Positions 32,156 to 43,742 of a stretch of DNA of 64,000 nt are shown here, in pieces. The notes beneath the pieces were generated by a model. It saw nothing but the letters and a program-made list of their open reading frames with translations, had not been told where the DNA came from and ran no database searches. The first letter of the stretch is position 1. The number at the start of each line of letters is the position of its first letter. This DNA is from Thelephora terrestris (lineage: Eukaryota; Basidiomycota; Agaricomycetes; Thelephorales; Thelephoraceae): positions 62,001 to 126,000 of the forward strand of contig WIUZ02000006.1 in the NCBI GenBank assembly GCA_015956445.1, written 5' to 3'. Position numbers and translations under genes: made by a program.

Positions 32156-33947
32156 CTAAGGGACAGTTTTGAACGATGTCTTACGATCTGGGTCGAGTTC
32201 GTGCGCATTCCACGCGTCTAACGAAAACCTTCCAAACCTTAAAGACTCAGGGAGGGGAGCCATGCCGATGTCTTCCATCGCAAATTCGAAACCGTCTACT
32301 ATTGTGGCCATAGTCTTTGGATTGTCGAACTGTATGGGAAGTTCCTGTAGCTAGAAATCAACGGAGGTTCGCAGTAGGTCCAATAGGGGACTAACGGCTG
32401 CAAATGGCGTGCTTCGTCGACGGAAGGGATCTGGGCCCGAGAGAACGGAGGAAGGAGGTTCTTGAGGGGTCCAGCGACGTTCACGGATACCATCGCGGGA
32501 GATCAGCCTGTACCTCAGGGGGTTCTGAGTGGGCGCCCTTGGTAAGATCTGTAAAAGACGTACGTAGCGAGGAAAGAGTTCGCGTAAAGCTTGCTGATCA
32601 TGAAATGCAGCGCCAAGAATACCAAATTGTCGTGCATTGCAACCCACTGTTCATCATTTTGAATGGGCAATACCAAACTCCAAGACTGGGGACTTACAAA
32701 CGCCAACGCCATAACGACAGCGATACTATAGATCTCGAAGTTAGAAATGGTAGGAAAGCACCTGGAGTAGAACTTGCGTTGTCAACAGTCCGGTTTGCAG
32801 GGTGTACAACGACAATTTATCGATGATGTGGTCCATGCTACAGGGGAGCATGTTAGTTTTACCGTCGCATCAGATCCTTCGCTAGCCACTTACCTCGCAA
32901 AGCCAGTTTTTGACCGCCTCAAGTAGTATAGCAGAGTGCAAGTCAGCAAGATGTCCAAAGCTGACGAGGTAGCGAGCTCTAGGGTAAAAACCCACTAGGA
33001 AAAATGCGTTCAGGATGCTGAATCTAGAGACGAGGGGTTGCGGCGACTGACTCCGATATTTTCAAGAAAAACAGAGAATCTTTCATATACAAGCATCTTG
33101 GTGCATGTTGCTGGACCCTCAGTCAGAAACAGGAAGAGCGGGTAGTTGATGCATACGCACCACACGCAAAACCGACACGAAGGAGTGCAAGGATGATCTG
33201 ATGACCCAAATGAGGTTGTGATTGCGGAAGTGTGGTTGACAAGCATACCAAAGGGGTGATAACCAAGGGATTGCGACTGACTTCAGGCAAATCGTCAGAA
33301 TTCACACAAGTCCTGAGGGAAGTACCAAGAGCCTACGTTGGTATACCCGAGTGATGAAAAATCCATGTACGATGATCGTTGTAAGGCCTGTAGCAACGAC
33401 AGATACCTATTGTATAGAATTTCAGCCAAATGAAAGGTCGCGACGTAACATTGATCATACAGGAATCGTGCTGCACGCTTTCATTAGCATGGGCGCAGGG
33501 ATTAGGCGATAAGAACTCACGGAGGAATGTAGTCGGCGTCGGCGTTACCGAAGTTTGTGATGAGCCATTTCCAACTTGAAGCAACGAGCATGGCTGTGTG
33601 TAACAGGTCGAGCAACCTACTCGACGATTCAGTTATTAAACTGGGGCGATGCGACTGCACGCCTCATGAAGCACAGACCATATAGCAAACACCTTTTTCA
33701 GGAATCAGACACCGAAGCGCTCACCAGGGAGGGTACTCACAATAAATTTTGTGGGAGTATTATCCCTTTGATACCGTCGAAAATACATCGGCACTTGTGC
33801 CCACACGAGACCAGTAAGCCTGTGTCTGGTGGTCAGCTTCTGTCGTCGGTGATGCAGAATGAAGGGGGCATACACTCCGGCCACGACTGTACCTAGAAAA
33901 ACGGCGCCGAGGGTTGAAAGGATGTTCGCGGTCATAGTTTGGGGCAA
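32156..33947 (-). CDS. DUF6534-type multi-span membrane protein
   Basis: A gene of many small exons. The start (MPQTMTANILSTLGAVFLG; an inner ATG at 33935 is also possible) leads into a first membrane span. A splice joins TVVAGV to LTGLVWAQVPMYFRRYQRDN, then PTKFI. Further on are ASSWKWLITNFGNADADYIPP, other short hydrophobic exons, and LVFLALHFMISKLYANSFLAT. These segments match the agaricomycete seven-span family whose C-terminal part is called DUF6534, where NFGN and KLYANSFLA are signature stretches. The function of the family is not established. The last exon, LQELPIQFDNPKTMATIV to the stop at 32156, is tentative; the protein may instead end near 32351. This is not a Ste3 pheromone receptor by motif. 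Confidence 0.65.
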
Positions 33948-36317
33948 GAAGGGAAGAAAATGAGAGGGGGGGGGGTAACACCGGTAACCTGGTTTGCGTA
34001 GAACTCGGGATCCAGTAGATATATGCGGGATCTCCGCGTGGAGGCGAATAATCCAACGGGAAGCTTGATACCGCAGCTTCCGTTCACAGCGAGCTTGGGA
34101 AAGTGAACGAACTAAGCAATGAATCAGCGGCCCGACAGATAACTGTTTTCATATTGGATCGGAGTGATCTTATCGAAACGTGAACATGGCCGCACGATCG
34201 CCGTAGAGGCGTGTCATCCTTTGTCAATGCTTGCGATTCGGAGAGCAAATTTACCGGCAATCAACCTTAACAAAGGAAAGGGAGAAGGCTGCTCCTTTGT
34301 GTCAAACGATTGACTGTGCGGCCTCCACTGCGCCATGTTGGCCAATCAGCGAAACATCTTGATTGAATTCAAGACCCTGTCGATGGCGGGTAGCCAATGG
34401 CGAACCGGGAATGAACGCCGTGTTTTTAGCTTCATCGCACAACTCCGGCGGTGTGAAATCCATACAGTTGATGTTAAGAGGCCGGGTTTATTTCGCGCAT
34501 TGCGACCGGGAAATGGGCTGGAGAACCCTCTGGACCAGCCAGTCCCACCGCCACGTCGAGTGGGTTTACTGCACGGGTAACGAGAGTCGTACGCCCCTCA
34601 GGTGCCCGATTTCCATTCCAAGAGACGAGCCAGCCCTGCCATATGTGGTTGCGTGAGCGAACAACAGAAACAAAACATCTGTCGATGGGGAACCAAGTTA
34701 TCATCAAAACATTCCAAGCTGTCTTCAACGCCACTTACGACGAAATTAAAACATCCTTGAAATGGGGTGATCAGATGCTCGTAATATCGACCTTGAACAT
34801 TCTTTTCAGATGTGAATGCCTCCCGCCTTCGACGTTCCTCCCATGGGGAGCCATACCGTTTGCGCGAATATGACCCCGATATCTTGAACACGGGATGTCT
34901 CCCGTGAACGGAGAGAACCCCGGACGTCCCAAGGTTTATAGCCCCGGCCTGCGCTTAAGTTGCATTCAAGTGGATACCGAAGCAAGGATGTATTGATATC
35001 ATTTCGTTTGCAATCGGCCACCGTCCCTGGATGAATACTTAATTGAGCCAGTATTGAATGTAACGGACATACGGGGGCGGATATCGACCACGTGGAGTAT
35101 GGATGGGGCCTTGGAGGTGTGGGAACCTGTGTACTCTTTATGGTACAAGCCCAGAATGAGAACGGTGTCGATGTCTTGGCAATGGAATAGGATGTGCTGA
35201 CGACGCCCAGGTATGCAAAAGATGACAACAACCCTGCGTGCCAACTGGGTGAACGTCGTAAAAATCATCGACAACCCATGTTTGTCCTGGTTATCGTTCG
35301 TTATTTTTGGTTCGAGGGGTCGCTTCGTCCTCCAGTGTACGACCGGCGTTTGAGATCGGAGGTCGGACTTGAGCTCATTGTCTCCGGGTGGCGCGGGCCA
35401 ATCAATATCAATGTCGGGTTCAATGCGTCCGTCCATATTAAGAGGCGGGAGACGCAGATGAGTACGTACATTTACATTGAAGCTGACGCTGACACGTCAC
35501 CTCCCCGTTCAGAAACACACAGTGGAGCTGACTTGACAAAATTCTGTGGCTCGCAGGGCATTTTGTGCGCTCTTCGAAATCCATTCAGCCGGCATGGGAA
35601 CGAATATCCAAGGAGGGGAGGCGACAAAGATACCGAGCGGTAAGCGAGGAAGTGTCATGGAAGGATGGCAAGGAAGGTCTTCGCCGCACCACCTGTGAGG
35701 AAAGTGACCACCGAGAAAGTTAAACTCGTTCGAAGCGGTGGCCTATAAGACATAGATGGGGGGAGCATCTGTACGCGCCGTGGGTGAAGATTAACAGATG
35801 GTGGCACATTAGACAGGTGATCCGGTCACCGCCCGACCTGAAAGAGATGAATACCTCCACCGGAGTTTGCCAGGCTCATTGTATCGTGAAGATAAAAATC
35901 GCTCTCGTTTTTGGAGGATGCTAGGAATCTCTCCTACCTGACGTCTGCCTGTGATCCGGCACTTGGCTGACTATGCGAGAACAGCAGGTCGACTCGTGCA
36001 GCCGTTCGGCCGCATTAAAACTCTCCCCTGGAAGAGCTCTGAACATTCGATACGAGTGAATGGAACCATAGTGTATTCCGGGAAGTTCCAACCAGGCGAT
36101 TTTTGTGATGGCCGGTATGCGATTCGTTCATAGGTGTTCTTCATTGGAGCTCGTGGACCTGGGTATGATTATTAAAAGGTCACCGGTGAACGTGGAAGCC
36201 ATTGTATATGCAGAAGGTCGAACAAGGGCCTAGATCCACGAAAATTCTCAGCAAAAACATGATCAATTCCAGATCCGTATCATCTTCGCATCGTTCGAAC
36301 CGTGAAGCCGAGTTAAT
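33948..36317. other. about 2.4 kb without a supported gene
   Basis: Open frames of up to 149 codons occur on both strands (34999-35436 minus, 35194-35643 plus, 34335-34656 plus), but they overlap each other and none shows a domain or a credible exon chain. A run of ten G lies near 33966. A short minus-strand stretch around 34330-34480 (NINCMDFTPPELCDEAKNT) looks more protein-like than its surroundings and might be a remnant. Confidence 0.4.
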
Positions 36318-36850
36318 CTACTCGTCCTTCTGCGGTGGTGGTCCACAAGGTTGCAACATCCGCTTCATGATCATAATTTAGCATCATCAAAATTGAGACC
36401 GCAATGGTTCAAGTTCTCACCTCACATATTTCAAACTTGACTCTTCCAATAGCCTCGCCATCCGCAATGGCAAGATAAGAGTTCAGAGTTGAATGACCGA
36501 CGATCGACGCAAGGGTATCCCTATGTTGGTGCGTCAACCACTCGCTGGAAGCAGAAATAAATCAGCACCTCCGAATGTAGCCAGGCTCCCTACTCACTAT
36601 TTGGTAATGTCCGCGTGGCCTGAGAAATACGGTCAAAACCTCATCCTCAACGAAGAATCATAGTTACACACCAGTTCCTGTGTAACGTGCATGGACTACA
36701 CGACCGGAGAACAAATTGGTCGTACGTAGGGTCCTCTGAGGGGAATGAACAACTCACGAGCCTCCAGCTGAGTGTTGGCCGTATACCTAAGTTCGGAAGA
36801 CTGTGGGAAGGGGTCAGAGCGGCGCGAACGATCCTGGCTTTCCTCACCAT
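36318..36850 (-). CDS. SF3B5: splicing factor 3B subunit 5 (SF3b10 / Ysf3)
   Basis: Small subunit of the SF3b complex in the U2 snRNP, which recognises the intron branch point. Too fragmented for any long open frame, it is found by splicing six exons: 36848-36850, 36758-36800, 36672-36695, 36598-36619, 36421-36544 and 36318-36362. They encode exactly 86 residues, the same length as the human protein. The product begins MSSELRYTANTQLEALHARY, continues TGTGHADITKYEWLTHQHRD, LASIVGHSTLNSYLAIADGE, AIGRVKFEICE, and ends RMLQPCGPPPQKDE; the family signatures GTGHAD, WLxxQHRD and MLQPCGPP are all present. The first coding exon supplies only the ATG. The gene is divergent from LRP1, with 138 bases between the start codons. 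Confidence 0.93.
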
Positions 36851-36988
36851 CACGATCGCGTCAGTGCAAGCTTGAAGCGGATGGGGGAGAAGTGAAGACG
36901 AGTGATCTACCGGTCACGTGTAGCGAAGCAAGTTGATGTTCTTCGTTCCCTCAAATTGAAGTCAAATTCTCTACAGAGGGTGCCAAAA
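36851..36988. promoter_or_regulatory. shared divergent promoter of SF3B5 and LRP1
   Basis: 138 bases between two start codons pointing apart. No TATA-like word stands out. Both genes serve RNA metabolism, so co-expression would make sense, but this is inference. Confidence 0.45.
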
Positions 36989-38482
36989 ATGTCTGCCACG
37001 GACACGAACAAGCTACGGGCTCGAGTGGCAACGCTCGACAAGCTCCTCGACGATTTCGATGGTCAGCTTGACGACTTACTGGCTAAATCTCTTCCAGAGA
37101 CGTTGTTGGGATTGGATACCCTGCAACAGGCAAAGCTACAAGTCACAATCCCATATCTGGTTTACGACCTTGTGATCAGTGCGTTGCTATCGTTAGGCTT
37201 GCAATCCGAAGCGACTGAAACCGCGACATTTTTGAACAGTTTATCTAAAGACGAAGGGGATCGACCCCAGGACACATTCCGTCTTCCGCGAACTGGTGTG
37301 TTACTCCCGCCCAGTGTCGACCTCGCCCCGCCCAACTCAACTACCGCTTGGACTCACAGGAACGCGTCAAAGAATATATTGAGAAAGTCTCCAAAGCCGA
37401 AAAACAGGAGTCCCAACAACGTTCGTCCACACAATTCACATACCCCTACGAAGTGTCTGAACTTATATCGTTCATTTGCGTCAACAGAGAGGACGGCAAT
37501 AGACAAAGCTGCAGCAAACAGATTCATCAAGCACGCAATAGCTCAAGCAGTCCGGACCCAAGGCCAGACTTCAGAACCAACCGATCAGGAGCCGACGCCA
37601 GGACCTAGCAAGATCCATGTACAGGCCCAGTCTGTCCCCGCGGGCGCAACAAAAAAGATGCTCGCTCGCGCCGAATGGGAGAAACAGGTTCAAGTAGCCG
37701 CCGAAGAGGAGGAAGAAGACCTTGAGATCTTTGAAGAAGCTGAAGGTCAAGCTATTGCAGATGCGGACGTTGAGATGACCGATGACAAAGCGTCAGCACC
37801 ACCTCTTCCCATGAGGGCGGGAGAGACTGGCGTTCTATCAGAACAACAATCTGGTATGTGTATCTCATGATTCCGCGATTCCCTTCCCTTGCTATGTCCC
37901 AATACGTGGTTAACCATCACCGCGGGACACGTAGCAACCACCAAGAAAAAGAAGAAAAGATCTAAAAAAGCCAAACTTCCTCTCACTGGATCTGTGCCCA
38001 CAACAGATACGCATACCGGTACCGAAGGTACAGGCTTCTCAACCAACCCCCAAATTCCACCACAAAAGCCCGAGACCTTCAAGACGACTCCCGAGGACCT
38101 ATCATCCACAACATTGAATACCAAGAAGCGACCTTTCCCTCTCTCAGCAACTCCTACCGGCGATTCTGGGGATCCAGCGCCTCCCTCAGCAACTTCTTCA
38201 GCCCTTCCAAAGAACAAGAAACGGAAACGAAACAAGAAGAATAATCACGCTGGATCTACCGCGGGGGCAGAGACCGATGGTACGGTTTCTCGACCCCAGT
38301 CCCAGTCTCAGTCGAGGGATGTTTCGGCCGCTTCAACGCCTCAGGTTCCAACACAACCGTTACCCCTTGCTGAAGTGGATATCGCTACAGCTGGTGCCGC
38401 TGAGAAGCCGAAGAAGCGGAAGAACTCTCGGAAAAAGAAGAATGTGAATGCAGTGGCAGCAGAATCCGATACCCAATCTTGA
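36989..38482 (+). CDS. LRP1: exosome cofactor LRP1 / RRP47 (C1D family)
   Basis: C1D/Rrp47 proteins bind RNA and the nuclear exosome nuclease Rrp6 for 3' processing of rRNA and snoRNA. The start MSATDTNKLRARVATLDKLL is followed by the Sas10/Utp3/C1D helical domain (KLQVTIPYLVYDLVISALLS). A splice leads to ERVKEYIEKVSKAEK and later AIDKAAANRFIKHAIAQAV, the diagnostic C-terminal block of the domain. The second half is low-complexity with several lysine clusters (KKKKKRSKKAK, KKRKNSRKKK) suited to RNA binding and nucleolar import. An intron with GTATGTG...CACGTAG near 37853-37932 is well defined. An in-frame ATG at 36902 lies upstream, but I prefer 36989 for its conserved sequence. The basic tail is longer than in yeast Lrp1. 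Confidence 0.82.
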
Positions 38483-38896
38483 TTTACCCGACGCCGTTCC
38501 CCTTCCCCACCGATTGAACATTGAGGCGCCCCGTTCCTTTCAAACTACTCTCACTCCTATGTCAGCGATGCCTCATTCACCTGTCTCATTACAAACACCG
38601 TCAGTAATATACAACGAGCTCGAGATAACTCATTTGGATAACCTTTCAATGCACAATCATGACTCGGGGATTCTATCAAACAACTTTCAAAATACACGAG
38701 ACGGGAATGAGATACAATCGACAACAGACAAGGGTAGAACAACACTCCTACATGCGACCCTGTACAAGAAAAGTATCAAAATGAGAGCCAAGAAAGAGTC
38801 CATCCCGTCTGGGGTGTCGGTAAACTAACGGTACACCGCTCTATAACTTACACAGAGAGCGTTCCATGGCTCCCAAAGTACAACGTCCGAATGCTC
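38483..38896. other. spacer between convergent LRP1 and F-box/LRR genes
   Basis: A 126-codon frame (38448-38828, plus) overlaps the end of LRP1 in another phase and has no motif. The stretch is AT-richer than its neighbours, as expected for 3' trailers. Confidence 0.4.
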
Positions 38897-41800
38897 TTAC
38901 ACGATAACACACCCCTCTCTGTCAGGTCCGACCCCAAGAACAGTAGGAGTCCCAGCGCCCGCAAACCTCGAGCTCCGCCCGCCCCCAGCCCCAGGCCACC
39001 ACCTCATCCTAGTTCCCCCACCCCTCAAACCGCCTCCTAGTCCACCAACACCCAAATCATCCGAAGTTCTGTTCCTCCTATCTCTCGCCTTCCCAGCCTT
39101 GCTAACCTTCGCTCGTTTCTCTCTCGCAGCCTTGACTTGGTCCACAACCTGCCAAGTGTAAAACGTCTTGACGACCACCCGTTCCGGATCACACTCATCC
39201 ATCACTACGCTCTCAGCGTCCTTCCTCCCATCGTCTCCCCCACCCATCTCAGCAGCAATATCAGCGTATTCGTCGTCCCTTGAATCAAGGTATCCGAGCT
39301 TCCTCGCCCCATAAGCTCTCCACCCCATCCTGGGTCGGATAAGCGAGAAGATATCCTTGGTAGCTCCGTCCCCAACGCTCCTACAATCAATCGCGATGAC
39401 CCTCGCGTCCCGCATTCCACGTTCCCTGGAGAGTCTCACAAACTCCTTGACGGTCGCAGGCGAAATCCTCGTCCCATCAGCGTCCAAAACTCGTAATCTC
39501 GGGCACCTCTGCACCAAAGCGATCAGAGAGTCGTTGTTCACCCCGATAGCGTGCGAGATAACGAGATCTTCGAGAGCGTGACCCGGTTGAGGTGCGGGAC
39601 CGTCCACCAAGGTAGGTAAGCCGGTTGACGCAATGTCCGAAGATGAAGGGTCTGGGGTGAGAACCTCGATCAAAGCGTCTCCTACATCCGACGCATCCTC
39701 CAAATCTATCTTCCGAATCCAAGGCGTGGCCTTGAACAACATTATTAGCCCCTCCTCCCGGACCTCACCCCCGATCCCGCCCATCTCGAAAAATTCCAGC
39801 CTCGGTACGGCGTGCGCAAGATGTGAAGCGGCGATATCCGTCAAAAGCGTGCAACAGGAGAAATTGATATGCCGAAGTTGAGTTATACGCCTTCGATATT
39901 TGGTAGGATCTCCAGGGTCTCGGCCCGCCTCTCTAGATGTAAGCAGGATGGATTCTTGACGATGGGTCCACGTCATAGCAGGGCCTACGCCTCGCTCTCG
40001 ACTTTCTCTCTCCTCGAAAGCGGACAGGAATGACGATGGGAATGAGGCCAAACTGGGCCAGGAAGAAGGCGAGGGGAACGGGTATCCTGGAATGTTCGTC
40101 GATGTCGGGGAGCACGAAAGCGGGGAAGCAGTGGGTACTCCCCAGTCTTCTGGCCACCTTACGAAGGCATCCACAGAGGAATTGTGCATATCCTTAGCGT
40201 AACTAAGATCCAGGACCTCCAATTCCGGGCAGGTCCGACCCATCTTCTCCATGACACCGTCGTCTACTTTTCTCAGCCCAGAAACTCTGAGATCCTTCAA
40301 CCGAAGTGTGTCGCCCCGGTCCATCGCGGCAGTAAAATACGATTTCAACCCCTCCGCGTCAATGTTGAGGCACCTCGAGAGGTTTAGGTGCGTAATCAGA
40401 GGCGCGGAAGTCGACAGCACATCTAGGGTGACGTTCGTAACGGCCTTCAGTCCCTTCACGTTCAACCTCTCGAGCAAAGGTGAAGAACGAAGGAGAGAGT
40501 GCAAAGGCCGAATGGTCACACTGAAGCACCCGTGGAGATTGATATCGGTCAATTGGGTATGAGGCTGGGTATGTGAAGGGGCGGGGTAGAGGCATAGGTG
40601 GTCTGCAACCGAACCCAGTGTTTCTGATGCAAGCCTGGTATGGCCGGTGAGGTCGAGAGACGTGATAAATGCGCCGGCGGTCTTGGCTAGCGCAGTCAGC
40701 ACAGGAGCAGGGAGTCGAGGGAACGAAGAGAGGTCGAGTTGACGCCAAAGCTGGCCATCGAAAACTAGGTCCCGCCAAGCCCTTGATACCTACGAGTTCG
40801 ATGAGAGTCCGCCTCTAGTAGGTACAGAACGACGTTCGGCTCACCCTCCCAAGCTTGACCAACTCCCGAATACCTCTGTCCTTCCCGACCCATCTATTCC
40901 GTCCCAGCCCTGCCTTGTGGGCCGTCCATTTGATAGACCCCGACTTGGTCTTCGCGATAGCATCGTCAAGGTCGGCATTAACCAATCGCTCGTGATCCAT
41001 CTCATGCACCCGCACGACCCAAGCTAAGATCGTCAGCTTGACTTCCCTCGGAAGAAGCTCATCAAACAAAGAACCCTTCTTCCCCTCTTCCATGCCGCTC
41101 GTTTCCTCTCCACCGTTGTCCAGATCAAACCGAAGGGGTTCAAATACATCCAGCTGAGGGGAAGAAATGATATCCAACGCAGATATCGGGCCGGGAGTTG
41201 GAAGTGGAAAAGGGGAGGAATAAGACCGCCCTTTTGCTTTCAACAATGCGGCTTCTGAGGGTCGAGTGGTGACAATGGGCATCGGAACAGGATCAGCATA
41301 TAACGCAGCCAGGTTGTGAGGGAACTCCATCGGAGTTCCAGGAATAGGGGAGGCGTGAGGGGACTCCGGAGCGGAGGTCACACGACCACGAGGGCCAGGG
41401 GCGGTATCTGTTGTATTCGTAACGGGGTTAGGATTAGGAGTGGGATTTGAGTTGAACAATAGAGTAGACGAAGATTCAGAGGGTATCGTCAACCCGCACT
41501 TGGGTAAGAAGCACGATGCCATCCCGACAGCCGACGCATCTGGGAGGTCCAAATCCAATACCCTGCTGCTCAGAGCGTTGTTGTTATCTGTACCTGCAAA
41601 ACTCGGGGCTGGAAGTCGGGTGCCAAGAACGAAAGACGTCGCAAGAGAGGGAAGTGGGGTCATAGGTCGACTGTTGCCAGCACTAGCCGGTTCAGAACTA
41701 GAGCCCTCGCCCGCACGCCTTCGGAAGAGCAACTTCCTCGCTATCCCGCTTCCAAGACCTAGGCTTGGAGGTGTCCGACTCCTAAAAACCGATCCTAAAC

Positions 41801-42923
41801 GACCTTTCGACTTCTGTTTGGTTCTTCCCTGAATGGGTGTCATGGTCAAGGTCAACGCGGCATCCGAATTGGAGTGATGGAGCTGGTGGGGGCGAGATTC
41901 GGTTGAAAACGAGTGTCGGCGGGACGGGATATGGTGAGGAGGTATGTAAGGTTGACGCGAGAAGGGAGGGACGAAACGCTGAAGAGCCTGGGGAGACTCA
42001 AGGAGACGCCTTGGGATAGGAGAATGAAGTCTGGAAGTGAACAGAGGGGGTTGACTTCTGCATTCGGTTATGTCAACCTCTATTCCGTCGTCCGTATCAA
42101 CCGAGTCATCTACATCAATGGAATGTACCCCACCACCTGAGCTACGCGGAGGAGAACCAACGGGTTTAGATGAACTAGGGGCTCCGATGTCCGGCCACAG
42201 GTCGCTGGAGGGGGGCGAGATGGTTACAGGGGGCGAGAAACCCAAAGGTGGTAAAACGGGGGGTGAACCGCCGGTTCCTCGGATCCCCTCCTTGCCCTTA
42301 CCCTTCAGGTCCCTTGAAAACGTTTCATCGGGACCTTGAGAGGCAATCTGAGGAGGACTGTGGGTGTATGCTCCAACCCGATCTGCGGGCGTCTGTACGA
42401 GTGCATCAGCGGACGAAGACGCGGAAGCGAACGACGAAGGCGATAAGGAGAGCATCGGCAAGGCATTGTTGGGGTCTGAATCGGAGCGGGACTGAGAGTT
42501 TGAGCGAGAGGACAAGGAGAAGGCAGGCTCGAGAGAAAGAGCGAAGAGGTCGTGTTGGCTTGGGCTCGTGGTGCGCCGGATGAGCATCGGCTGGGACACA
42601 AGAAGGCTCTTTGCTCTCAACGCACCGTCTGCTCGTTTCTCCTCCGAGGGTTGAGTGAGTTGAAGTTCGCCGTTGGTAGGAAGACGAGATTGAAGGTGAA
42701 AAGCGGAAGTCAGATATGTTTGTAGCATGCGGTCGGGTGTTGCTTGGGGCGGATCGGCGCCGGCAGCGGGTAAATCGGATCGCGAGTCGTCTCCAACGGT
42801 AACCTGAGGCGGGCCGTGCGTTGCACTTTCGACATCGAACCACCTTGCAGCAGCTCCCGAATCGTCAAAGTGGAAGAGAACATGTTCGTTCTGGAGGCGA
42901 TTGGGTTCAGTGGTAATGGTCAT
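38897..42923 (-). CDS. F-box and leucine-rich repeat protein
   Basis: Probable SCF ubiquitin ligase adaptor of about 1,290 residues. The first half is disordered: serine/proline-rich with low-complexity runs and no domain. The F-box reads ELLPREVKLTILAWVVRVHE, an inserted basic stretch, then KLGR joined by an intron (GTGAGCC...CGTAG, about 40795-40850) to VSRAWRDLVFDGQLWRQLDL. The C-terminal 600 residues are LRRs of the cysteine-containing type (LTDINLHGCFSVT, LERLNVKGLKAVTNVTLDVL, ITHLNLSRCLNIDAEGL, LEVLDLSYAKDM, LRHINFSCCTLLTDIAASHL), similar to Grr1/Pof2/AMN1 proteins. After the LRRs comes a low-complexity basic tail rich in glycine. I chose the start at 42923 (MTITTEPNRLQ); the frame is open to 43061, but the extra residues look like leader sequence. 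Confidence 0.82.
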
Positions 42924-43339
42924 GACGATGAGGTGACGTTGATGAGAGAGGGGATCCGAGGTGGAACCACCGCTCGCGTGCAGCACAAGGATGTCGTTCA
43001 GGGGAAGGAGAGAGAAGAGAAAGAGAAAAAGGACGAGCTCATACGGACGAGACGGTGCCACAAAATGCCCTCAAATCGACTGTTCTGTCTCGCACTGGAT
43101 GAGAGCCGGAGAGTTTGAATGCACCCGTGCCGAGATATCTTATCAGTACACCCTGGCAAATCACAGCGTGTCTTTCCTTCTCGGTACTATAAGAGAAATA
43201 TATATGACGGAATGATACTAGAGTACAGACAGAGTGCGGTAATGGAAACAACAGCAATAACACAGAAAAATATACAGCCGACACCCTCAGAGACACTGTG
43301 ACTTAGGGAGAGAAGAGACCAGCACGGAGAGGGAATCGT
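42924..43339. other. spacer between the F-box/LRR gene and the HMG-like gene
   Basis: 416 bases with no convincing gene, presumed to contain the promoter of the F-box/LRR gene and the 3' trailer of the HMG-like gene. Confidence 0.4.
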
Positions 43340-43742
43340 TCAGTCTTTAGACTTTGCGGCTTCTCTCTCCTCTTTCTTCTTGTGCCAGTTAGCAGCTCCC
43401 ATCTTGAACCTGAGAGTGGGACGTAAAGACCATCGATCAGCTCGGATCGGTTAGAGGCGGGCGAAGGCGGACTCACCGCTCGACATGATCAAGGTCAGGA
43501 AACTCCTCCTTGAGTTTCTTCAGCTCACTCTTCATAAATCTGTTGTACGCGTTCGACTTTTTCGGTCCTCCTCCTCCAGACTTTTCTAGAATCAGAAGAA
43601 AAAAGCGGGGGGCAAATAAGGTTGGTTCGCGTGTTCCTCCAATCCCCACGAGAAAGACGCGGAGAGGAAGAGGAAGAGAGGGAGAAAAAATCTGTGGTCA
43701 CGGACTCTTCTTGGTCACCCCTGAGTCTGACTTTGGAGCCAT
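43340..43742 (-). CDS. small HMG-box/YABBY-like protein
   Basis: Three exons (43706-43742, 43477-43585, 43340-43409) encode 71 residues; none is long enough to stand out alone. The product starts MAPKSDSGVTKK and continues KKSGGGGPKKSNAYNRFMKS, ELKKLKEEFPDLDHVERFKM, GAANWHKKKEEREAAKSKD. The block from SNAYNRFMKSEL to the conserved NW resembles the C-terminal HMG-like helical domain of YABBY proteins (plants) and small fungal proteins annotated in the HMG-box superfamily, which bind DNA without strong sequence preference. The first intron is unusually long for the window (120 bases). The splice phases agree at both joins, which makes chance unlikely. Likely nuclear. The exact role is unknown. 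Confidence 0.78.

Noticed and set aside
32156-33947. Seven-span protein as a Ste3-type pheromone receptor partner of the pheromone
   Set aside because: The signature segments (NFGNADADYIPP, LHFMISKLYANSFLAT) fit the DUF6534-type family and not Ste3 receptors.
36285-36300. GTTCGAAC-like word as the T arm of a tRNA
   Set aside because: The flanking bases do not pair into a T stem and no acceptor or anticodon arm can be drawn around it.
40815-43061. F-box part and LRR part (38897-40702) as two separate genes
   Set aside because: An intron with good sites joins KLGR to VSRAWRDL in phase and completes a standard F-box, so they are one gene.
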